Shown here: positions 56,701 to 64,000 of the stretch, one piece after another
How the letters are laid out: each line of letters begins with the position of its first letter
Numbering within the stretch: the stretch's first letter is position 1
Assembly: GCF_010093815.1 (NCBI RefSeq)
Contig: NW_022985566.1
Span: forward strand, 626,850 to 690,849
Direction of reading: 5' to 3'
DNA: 64,000 nucleotides
Source: Pseudovirgaria hyperparasitica
Lineage: Eukaryota; Ascomycota; Dothideomycetes; Acrospermales; Acrospermaceae
Position numbers and translations under genes: made by a program
The notes under the pieces: generated by a model
What the model was told of the DNA's origin: nothing
Database searches by the model: none
The model's input: the letters and a program-made list of their open reading frames with translations, nothing else

Positions 56701-58397
56701 GGCGTACTACATGTCTCTGCCGAGTGTGTACCATACCCTCAAGAGCAATACGGCCGATCCACGGTCCATGGCCGTAAAGTGGAAGCACTATCTACTTGAT
56801 CATGCACATGAGCTGCTGACGGATCCCAACAATAAGTTCACTTATCCGCCGCCTCCCGTACCCCAGGATGTTGATTATCCAATCCTGGTAGGGTACAACG
56901 GGGCTGCGAGCTTCGTCTGTAGTTTCATAGGTGGACCCCTCAGGGGTATACCCAAGAAGCGCCAACTCGATCACACGTTCAGCAGCTTTCACGGGTCTTC
57001 TCTGGCTGGGGAGTTGGATCAAGCTGACTCATGGGAGAATGTGAGGAGAGAGTGAGTCTTTTATTTTGTTACCACAAGACGTCGTCGTCGTCGTCGTCGT
57101 CATCATCATCATCATTCGTAGCCTGTTTAACAGAGCCTTTCTGCTGACGCGCGTTCGTTGCAGTGACATCAGCACGACGATCACCATTGAGGATGGGGTG
57201 ATCAAGAACCCAGAAGCCATCGACTGGCCGCTACAGTGCGACAGGACTGAAACCGGCACCATGTCCATGTCTCCGGCTTCGACCGGGTCAAGAACACAAG
57301 TGTCGACAACAGCCATGATGTCTCACGGTGCATCGGCTTCTTCACCTTCCAAGTCTCCGTCATCCGGCATCACAACGATGGTGACCCCCGTAGCGTCCAG
57401 CGGAAGTAAGCTGTCGTCCGGAGCATCCAGTGCAAGCAAGATGTCGTCGTCCGGCGGCGCGACAAGCAACCCTTCCACCAAGAAGAAAACCACAGCCTCA
57501 CCCACGCTCTCCACTCCCACCCCGACCGAACCCTCCCCATCATCCGAACAGGAAACCCCAACCATAAACCCAACCCCAGTCGTCACCCACTGCGAACCCA
57601 AAGTCAACTGCGCCGCCGAAGTCCAATACCACTTCCTCACCGACGCCGCAGACGACATCTGCGACCACGACCTCGCGCGCGAGAACCCGCTCTTCAACCC
57701 AACCTCCAAACCCATCACCCGAACCGTCACCGACCCAGACACAAGCATGACCTTCAACATCACCGTCTCCTGGATCCCCGGCTGCACGGCCGAGAAGGCC
57801 CACTTCCACGACTCCATCGACTGCTCCCGCGCCCTCCTCGCCCCCTACAACCTCTGCCTCGCCGGCGCAGACGACAACAACGTCGGCGGCTCCGCCACCT
57901 CCGGCTGCGTCCGCTACGACGTCGCCGTAGACTGCACCCCCGACGTCCCCCGCTTCATGCCCACCTGCAAGCCCTCCCTGAACTGCCCAGGCGGCATCAA
58001 CATAGCCAGGGGCTGGTGGCAGGACTCGCGCGCGGCATGGTGCGACGACATCAAGGGCACCCGCATGCACCCGGGCGACCCGCCCTGGTTCCGCCGCTAC
58101 GCCAAGCTCGGCGGCGAGTACCAGATTGTCTTCCGCGCCGACTGGGTCAAGGGCTGTCGCCTGCTCGAGAGCCAGCCGATCAGCGAGACGACCAACCCGG
58201 ACTCGCTGTACGGCCACGTGAATCTGTGCGAGAAGATGCTGGATGCGGCGGACGAGGAGTGTTCTGACGGGAATGATTTTGCTGGGTTTACGATGCTGGA
58301 TCGTTGTGTCAGGGTGGAGATGATGGGCAAGTGCTGTTACGGCAAGGAGCAGTGTGAGAAGGGCGATCCGCTGTATGGGAAGGAGGAGCCGGATTAG
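53759..58397 (+). CDS. Large secreted subtilisin-like protease fused to a duplicated Cys-rich module
   Basis: Exons 53759..57051 and 57164..58397, 112-nt intron (donor GTGAGT, branch CTGCTGAC, acceptor TTGCAG); 1508 residues. The join reads ENVRRD-DISTTITIEDGV. Order: signal peptide (SPLVVWFLLAYYTSLAYG), Ser-rich region, a Pro/Ser tract at ~98-160, an IPIEVEIDGIKYMLPI segment, a helical pro-like region, then a peptidase S8 domain with Asp689 (YVLDSGFDYNHPEF), His759 (GYQGHGTGMAAG) and Ser971 (ETSGTSIATALISG), plus an Asn in VGAASNGG. All catalytic residues are present. Possible Kex2-type KR sites occur before the S8 domain (SQLNKRAPP, TGKRSLH). Exon 2 adds a Ser/Thr/Pro linker and two Cys-rich repeats. 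S8 proteins of this size with such a tail are unusual. Substrate and role are unknown. Unspliced message would stop two codons past the donor. Confidence 0.85.
54056..54235 (+). repeat. Coding CTCCTT/CTTCTC-type low-complexity tract
   Basis: Imperfect TCTCCTCCTT-like repeats encode the Ser/Pro tract of the large subtilisin. Because the tract is almost pure pyrimidine, all three + frames and two - frames are open through it, which creates shadow ORFs. Likely length-variable. Confidence 0.85.
57080..57115 (+). repeat. (GTC)n-(CAT)n microsatellite inside an intron
   Basis: About seven GTC/CGT triplets followed by five CAT triplets, within intron 1 of the large subtilisin gene, 28 bases after the donor. 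Confidence 0.85.
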
Positions 58398-58580
58398 GAT
58401 GGGGATGCGATATATTAGGTTGGGGTGAGACCTTGGGGCTTGTTTGGAGGATTGTTAGGAGCCTGTTTTGCTTAAGTTGGACGGATGGATAGGGACGCTC
58501 GTTTCTTTGCACATTCTTACCCTCTCTCGCGGTCGGCTGTAAAGTAGCAGTTTTTGTATTTCGAAATCTCAGTAGGCACG

Positions 58581-58634
58581 CACTCTCACACACACTCACA
58601 CACACTCACACACACTCACACACACTCACACACA
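58581..58634 (+). repeat. 10-base tandem repeat (CACACTCACA)n
   Basis: Five copies of the unit plus partial ends. Noncoding. Confidence 0.9.
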
Positions 58635-58660
58635 TCTATTATACCTATCTATACCTACAC

Positions 58661-58708
58661 CTCTCCTCTCCTCTCCTCTCCTCTCCTCTCCTCCCTTCTC
58701 CTCTCCCC
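58661..58708 (+). repeat. (CTCTC)n tandem repeat
   Basis: About seven perfect 5-base units with a degenerate 3' end. Noncoding. Confidence 0.9.
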
Positions 58709-58907
58709 TATATACATAAATACATACATACCCACCCACCCCCCAACTCACCCACCAACTCACCAACCGACAAAGCACCACAAAGCACCCCAAACCAAAC
58801 CCAACCCACGTCCACCACACCATACATAGACCGAGACCAGACACACACCGCCAAGAAAACAAAGTCGCCATCACATCGTAGTAGCATAAGTATGTATAGA
58901 TAGATAT

Positions 58908-58982
58908 AGATGTAGCCAAGTATAGCCAGCTATAGCCAAGCATAGTCAAGCATAACCACCCAGCTATAGCCAGCTATACCAC
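58908..58982 (+). repeat. Degenerate TATAGCCAAG/TATAGCCAGC repeats
   Basis: Seven or so imperfect copies of a ~10-base unit (variants CATAGTCAAG, CATAACCACC). Noncoding. Confidence 0.75.
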
Positions 58983-59083
58983 CCACATATCCCACCAACC
59001 AACCAACCACCCAGCTCTATATATAGAAAAGTATAGTAAGTAGTAGTAGTAAATAGGGATAAAGCTCGTCTATGATTATATAA

Positions 59084-59128
59084 TATACCCATACCCATAC
59101 CCATACCCATCCATCCATCCATCCATCG
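59084..59128 (+). repeat. (ATACCC)n passing into (CATC)n
   Basis: Four ATACCC units followed by about five CATC units. Noncoding. Confidence 0.85.
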
Positions 59129-59191
59129 ACGCGTAATATAGTTAGTAGTATATATATACATATAAAAATCTACTTTGTAAATATACTAGCT

Positions 59192-59213
59192 AGATATATA
59201 TATATATATATAC
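59192..59213. repeat. (TA)n dinucleotide run
   Basis: Nine to ten TA dinucleotides in the same repeat-rich intergenic region. Confidence 0.85.
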
Positions 59214-59750
59214 AAGAAACAGGCTAGCTACTACGTACGACGTGGTTAGATGTAGATAGATATAGGTGGGATACGGCGGCCAAGTGTGCTTAGTCAATCA
59301 AGTATATATAAGAAAGTGGGATAGAAGATCGAAACTGTATATATATGTCTACTTACCTACTTACCTACTATGATATAATAGGTATACCGGACTTATACTA
59401 TGCTATACTTGATAGACAAGGACCAGGTCAGCCATCACGACAGCACCGCACAACGACACGACAGGGCAGACAGCAAGGACAGACGTCGTCGTGAATCAGG
59501 AACTTTTTGCTATTAAACTACAGTTCGTACGCTACGTACGAGGTACCTATGGTGCGTTACAACACCGCGTAACCAAACCGCCTTCTACCCATTACCCCCT
59601 AGCGGACCGCGCAAAACACACCCCAGTCAACACCAAGACCGTGTTGCGCTCCGAGGAGCGAGAAGCGGTCGACGCCAGGCTCCGAATTCGCCAGCCAGCA
59701 ACGGCAACATGTTATGCAAAAGAGAGAACAAGCGGGAGTGCCACGCCGCC

Positions 59751-60662
59751 TCAGTCACGGAGCCAGGCGCGACGCTTCTCCTCCTTCTTGGCCTTGCGCT
59801 TCTCCTTGAATGCCTTGACTTCCTCCTTTGTTAGTCTCTTGTTTGCCCGCTCGGCGCGCAGACTGCGGCCATCATGAGCGTTTGCGGCAGCCTCAGCATC
59901 AAAGTAGGCCTGTTGCTGGCGCTTGCTCTTGGCCTCGTCGTTGTAGTTCTCCGGGTTGAGGTCGGCGCGCTGCCACTTGCCGGTGAAGCGGTTGAAGCGG
60001 CCAGTCGCGGCGTAGGCGGCAGCAGGGTCAGCACCAGCAGCGATGGCGGCTTGTACGTCGGCTTCACGCTCGCGCACGGCGGCCTCTTCGGCGTCAGCCT
60101 TGGCATAATCGGCGTTGGGGTCGTAGGAGCCATGGATAGCTGGGTTGTAGCGAGGGCGGTCGGGCTCCGGAGAGGCGGCAGAAGAGGTTGCGACATCTGT
60201 GCCAGGCGCGCCGGCATAGCCCTTGTAGTTGGCATTTACGACAGTGGTCGAGGCCTCTGGCACGCGAGGGTTCTCCCACTGATTGACGCCGGTGAAGCGG
60301 TTGTGGTAGTACCAGGCGCCGGCATTGTAGTCCCAGGCAGCTTCCCAGCCATCATCCTCTTGAGGCGGTGCTTCCTCAGGGAGTGGTGGCGGTGCGTCTT
60401 CAGCAGGGAGAGGAGGATTCACAGCAGCTGGGACAGGTTCCTCGGGCAGAGGAGGACCATCTGACGACGACGACGACGAGGTCTTGTCGATCTTTTCGAT
60501 CTTGTCGTCCCTGACAACTACATCTGGAGCTGTCGCAGAGGTCTTCTCGGCCGTGTCGACATCAGGCGCGATCACAGAGGTCTTCTCGTCCTCGTTGACA
60601 TCTGGCGGAGCTGCAGTGCCAGAGACGAGCTCGGCGTCAGCACCAGCAGGCGACTTGGCCAT
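59751..60662 (-). CDS. WW-domain protein
   Basis: Single exon, 303 residues. Acidic, Pro-rich N-terminus with repeated PPLPEE-type motifs (residues 69-100), then one WW domain: GWEAAWDYNAGAWYYHNRFT followed by GVNQWENP, first Trp106, aromatic cluster 118-119, second Trp129, closing Pro. A WW domain binds proline-rich ligands, and the protein's own PPLP stretches could bind it or other WW domains. After it comes a region with NPAIHGSYDPNADYAKADAE, ATGRFNRFTGKWQ, and a strongly basic helical C-terminus (RLTKEEVKAFKEKRKAKKEE), suggesting a nucleic-acid or nuclear role (inference). I know similar WW proteins in Pezizomycotina but no established function. ATG at 60662 is the first in frame. Confidence 0.85.
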   Translation of the reverse strand: MAKSPAGADAELVSGTAAPPDVNEDEKTSVIAPDVDTAEKTSATAPDVVVRDDKIEKIDKTSSSSSSDGPPLPEEPVPAAVNPPLPAEDAPPPLPEEAPPQEDDGWEAAWDYNAGAWYYHNRFTGVNQWENPRVPEASTTVVNANYKGYAGAPGTDVATSSAASPEPDRPRYNPAIHGSYDPNADYAKADAEEAAVREREADVQAAIAAGADPAAAYAATGRFNRFTGKWQRADLNPENYNDEAKSKRQQQAYFDAEAAANAHDGRSLRAERANKRLTKEEVKAFKEKRKAKKEEKRRAWLRD

Positions 60663-61278
60663 GTCGAACGTTCTAGGGACGAGTTAATACATTGCTAGCA
60701 ACATATGCTCGACACTGCCGTGCCATGATCTACCGTATGTATATAGTGTGAATGATAGGTTGCAGTCAATGAATGTGCGTAGGTTGACACGCGCGGTGTG
60801 TGTGGTGTGGAGGTTTGGAGGATCGAGGCTGAACGGAGTTGAACGTGGGCGAGTCCGTTGTGCGAGGGCGCTAGCGTGCCAAGAGTCACGAGACATGACC
60901 GATCCGGGCGTGTTGTCATGGGCACAATCTGCACAAATACATTCAATAACAATACACATTATGATGTCACAAGTAACTCTGTAGTATCTGATAAGATTGT
61001 GTTGTCGTAGAAATGTTTGTTAGTTATCGAGGACCACGTGACTCCATCCATGATGATGATGGCCCAAACGCCCGCAAACGCCAATAATGTCCTCCATATA
61101 AGCACCAAATGCCACAGTGAGCATGTATATTCCCAACGCCGAAGCCTCTGAGCATGCTCGCTGAAAACAAGAAGAAAATTCGGGCCCATCGTCATCAAGA
61201 CGCATGAAGCACCAAAAACGTACGGACACGACTACGACGTGTTACGACAGGGATGGATCGATGCACATCATCAATCGA
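60663..61278. other. Intergenic region
   Basis: 5' flank of the WW gene and 3' flank of the small protein gene (both - strand). No gene or repeat supported. Confidence 0.5.
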
Positions 61279-61599
61279 TCACAGCTCAGACTCGGTAGAG
61301 CCCGACGTCTGCGTCTGGAGCGAGGGCTGCGACGGCACGCCGTCATTCTCGGATCGTCTCCGTGCAGACTGGGTTGCAATCTCCATCTGCTCCTTTGTGT
61401 GCTTGTGCATTACGCTATTGTGCACGGTTAGCCAAAAGAAGAGACGAGTGCATGTCATATATGACGTGACGTACCGAGAGTAGCGCGACATGGCAGTGTG
61501 CGGATCCGAGAGGTCATACTGGTTGTTGAAGTTGTGCTGGGCAGTCATGGGCTCGGAGAAGCTGCCGTTGACGTAGACTGAGTTTTGGCCTTGAGGCAT
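61279..61599 (-). CDS. Small hypothetical protein (86 residues) with a 60-nt in-frame intron
   Basis: Exons proposed: complement(61475..61599) and complement(61279..61414). The intron has donor GTACGT, branch GGCTAAC and acceptor AATAG. Splicing gives MPQGQNSVYVNGSFSEPMTA ... SDPHTAMSRYSRVMHKHTKE, then QMEIATQSARRRS and a polar tail ending STESEL. The spliced join (MSRYSR-VMHKHTKEQM) reads as one amphipathic helix. The intron is a multiple of three without a stop, so retention would give 106 residues with a hydrophobic insert (TRLFFWLTV). Polar, no signal peptide, no known domain; I believe similar small proteins exist in related fungi but cannot name a function. Confidence 0.65.
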   Translation of the reverse strand: MPQGQNSVYVNGSFSEPMTAQHNFNNQYDLSDPHTAMSRYSRYVTSYMTCTRLFFWLTVHNSVMHKHTKEQMEIATQSARRRSENDGVPSQPSLQTQTSGSTESEL

Positions 61600-62421
61600 T
61601 GTGAAGGTGTTTGATATGAGGGATTGTTGATGGTGTGGGATATGTGAGATGAGTGAGTGAGTGAGTACTGTATCGATCGGCCCGGTAAAGAAGAGTGTGA
61701 TTGAGTGAACTCTGGTGGAGGGATGGTGGATACAGGGAATGAAGAAGGAAGATATGGGATTGTAGCAAGTATATATCTGAGAATGGTGGGAAAGCTGGTA
61801 GAAGCTGGTTAGCTGGATCAGAAAACACGGGCGTGGGCAGGACGATCAAATATCAAGCTGCTGCATACTACATACATCCATACACAACTGAAAGGCATGG
61901 AAAGAATGGATATGGAGTAAGCAACAGGGCCCCACGATTCACGGCTCTGGAGATTGAGCCAGCAATCGCAGACTTCCCATTGGCTGAAAGTCGTGCTGAG
62001 AGTGCTGACTCGACCGCACTAGTCGGGATGTAGCTGCCTACTTAGCGGCGAACGTAGGGATGCGCCGGATGAGGCAGGACCCTGCAGATCTTTGGGCGTT
62101 TTGGCGCCACCACAAGGCAGGAACGACGTCGCGCCAAGCAGCCACCGCGCAGACCTCAGAACGTACACCGCAGATCCCAGAACGTAGGACGTAATTGCTG
62201 CCTCCTAAGGCTCGCCATCCTCTCTCTACCCATCTCATCCTGCATACATATACGGACTACCGCTTCATCTAGGCCGGCCACCACTAAAGCTCTTTTGAGA
62301 AGAAACCTACGCTACTGTATTCCTTTCATGCAGGAACGGACGGACGTTTTGTCGTGCTCGAGTCAGCTCGTTTGGCGGCGTATGGCATGGCCTGTCTTGG
62401 ATGATAGGAAAACAAGACTAA

Positions 62422-62422
62422 C

Positions 62423-62453
<31 letters not shown>

Positions 62454-62459
62454 GTCATC
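62422..62459 (+). repeat. (ATC)n microsatellite
   Basis: About twelve CAT/ATC triplets with one CGT interruption near the end. Noncoding. Confidence 0.9.
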
Positions 62460-62874
62460 TTCCATCACCAGCATGCTTGGTACAACACTGCGTCATGAGC
62501 AATATATGCACGCACGTCTTGCCAGCTAGCCAGCCGCATCAATCCTACACTGGATGCTCGCGGCGACCCCTAGGCCGTCAAGTATCTAGCAGCAGCAAGT
62601 ATATGTATCACACAGTTCATAGCCCTGGTCACATTCATACCTAGCCATAGCCATACCCAGCCATCGCAATAGTGCATACAAGCCAGGGCCCATGGGAATT
62701 TCAAAGATTTCGATTGCACAGGGGATAGATTACGCGAAGGAGGCGGAGGAGGCGGACGGTGGAGCCAATCGTCGCTCGTCATCTCCCAATCTTGCGTTTT
62801 GCACTTCTGCGTTCTGCGTCATACCCGTATGCAGGGTCTTGCAGGGGGGTGTGTGTTAGTGTGTATACCTAGGA

Positions 62875-62892
62875 GGTGTGTGTGTGTGTGTG
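62875..62892 (+). repeat. (GT)n dinucleotide run
   Basis: Nine GT dinucleotides in gene-free DNA. Confidence 0.85.
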
Positions 62893-63889
62893 GATGCATC
62901 CTATATCTCCCTCTCAGGCACCTACTTCATCACTCCGCAGAGCTAATTAGTTATTGAAGCACTAATTGATTATCCCGTCAATCTATCTCTCAATGAACAT
63001 CATGGCGCTGCCCGGTCCGTCATGAATTATACACACACACACAGTCCACACAGCAATACAGCAAAACAAAAACAAACCTCCCCATACGCGCCCGGACCAT
63101 CTTCCCTACGTCATGGATGCAAGCGACCTTTTTGTCCGTGCCGTCTCCATGAGGTCAGTCTCAGTCTCAGTCAGTCAGGCAGTGATTACTAAGTAGGTAG
63201 TGGATCGTTACCCATCTACGTATTTGCGCGGTCATTCTACTTGTCTAGGCAGTTATCTGCCTGCTCCGTGCAAAAGTTCTACCGTCTACGTATCTTGCGT
63301 ATATACAAACATACATCATAATCCCCATAATAACAAACCCACGCACGCACGTCCACATGGCAAATGACAAGCACGCACATGGTGGTATATAGTCAGAGCA
63401 CGCAGAGCTCCAGTCATAGTCATACACCCGTCCGTCATCTCATCGCATCTACACTATGCTATGCGTTCATGCCCCCCATATTTAAACGATATTCCCCGTC
63501 TTCCCCTACTTACTTTATTCCCCGTATACGCCATTCCCCACCCTATGACGCTGTTCTACCAGGCATGACGTTCTAACCAGCGCCCCCCTTCCCCCCGCCC
63601 GATCAGGAAACTTTGATGAAGACAGATAGATAGATAGCAAAGGGCGTATCTATACATTCATCAGGACCAAAGCACAACACTGCCGCACGCGACATCCACC
63701 CTCTCCTTACACATAATAGTTCCAAGTTCGGTCAAGCCAAAGCAACGCACAGCAAAGTAGAGTAAAACAAAGTCCAGCTGGGATTCTTCTTGTATGTCAT
63801 TTGCTGTCTATCTACACGACTAGCACTGCGCGCGAAATATGAGTCAGTCAGTCGCGCTTTACTACTGCGACTGGCCCAACAGGCCCATC

Positions 63890-64000
63890 CATACATCCAT
63901 CCATCCATACATCCATACATACATCCATACATACATCCATACATACATCCATACATACATCCATACATACATCCATACATACATCCATACATACATCCAT
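63890..64000 (+). repeat. CATCCATACATA 12-base tandem array, continues past the window
   Basis: Alternating CATC and CATA tetramers that settle into a 12-base unit (CATC-CATA-CATA) repeated about eight times to the last base. The antisense frame reads MYGC repeats and is an artefact. The array may extend beyond the window. Confidence 0.9.

Larger units (their letters stand above)
58398..59750. other. Convergent intergenic region dense in simple repeats
   Basis: 3' flanks of the large subtilisin (+) and the WW-domain gene (-). At least six different simple repeats lie within 650 bases (58580-59215). The rest has no supported gene; a 128-codon frame at 59491 has a GTG start and partly overlaps the WW gene on the other strand. 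Confidence 0.6.
61600..64000. other. 2.4-kb gene-free, microsatellite-rich region
   Basis: No supported gene. Short open frames only, and several simple repeats: ATC run at 62422-62459, GT run at 62875-62892, CAGTCT/CAGT runs near 63157-63176, and the tandem array at the window end. Confidence 0.5.

Noticed and set aside
57540-58217. 225-codon antisense frame under the Cys-rich exon
   Set aside because: Gly/Val/Ala-rich shadow of a GC-rich exon.
57066-58397. Separate gene starting LPQDVVVVVVVIIIII
   Set aside because: The Val/Ile run is the translated intronic microsatellite, and the first codon is not ATG. A good splice site joins the rest to the upstream subtilisin.
59491-59877. 128-codon + strand frame next to the WW gene
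   Set aside because: GTG start, no motif, and its 3' third is antisense to the WW-domain gene.
63732-63992. MYGC-repeat protein on the - strand
   Set aside because: Translation of the 12-base tandem array at the window end.

Overview
The window is nuclear DNA of a filamentous ascomycete (Pezizomycotina). The genes are interrupted by short GT-AG introns (mostly 48-65 nt, several with a CTAAC- or CTGAC-like branch site), intergenic stretches are full of microsatellites, and many proteins belong to families typical of Pezizomycotina. The overall look fits Dothideomycetes/Pleosporales best, but that is inference. There is no prokaryotic operon logic, CRISPR array, rRNA or convincing tRNA, and I saw no transposon ORF.

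Layout: (1) 1-1091 (+) is the 3' part of a secreted proteinase K-type subtilisin. (2) 2470-13993 (-) is the 3823-residue Tra1 pseudokinase, with a tiny first exon recovered here. (3) 15101-26759 holds four + strand housekeeping or conserved genes: an Shp1/p47-like UBX cofactor of Cdc48, a DUF3405 Golgi-type membrane protein, the 2-oxoglutarate dehydrogenase E1 (Kgd1), and a DUF3429/TMEM69-like mitochondrial membrane protein. (4) 28556-29402 (+) is a small protein with two near-identical 38-residue repeats. (5) 29932-39429 holds three - strand genes: a UPF0176/TrhO-like rhodanese, a three-exon fungal protein with an F-box-like C-terminus, and the HECT ubiquitin ligase Hul5/UBE3C. (6) 40960-49204 holds a multi-pass membrane protein, a coiled-coil protein with a CM1-like motif, a UBAC2/Dsc2-like rhomboid-fold protein and a Tlg1/syntaxin-6-like SNARE. 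(7) 49435-51549 is a METTL25-type methyltransferase divergent from the SNARE. (8) 53759-58397 is a large secreted subtilisin which, after splicing, is fused to a Ser/Thr-rich linker and a duplicated Cys-rich module (1508 residues). (9) 59751-61599 (-) carries a WW-domain protein and a small conserved-looking protein. The last 2.4 kb is gene-free and microsatellite-rich.

The genes do not form a pathway cluster. Several act in ubiquitin/Cdc48 proteostasis (UBX cofactor, Hul5, F-box-like, UBAC2-like), but they are scattered, so I read this as ordinary fungal gene order. The most unusual items are the two-exon subtilisin/Cys-rich fusion, whose intron donor overlaps an in-frame stop codon; the recently duplicated repeat protein; and a repeated change of base composition inside genes (C-rich 5' part, G-rich 3' part).
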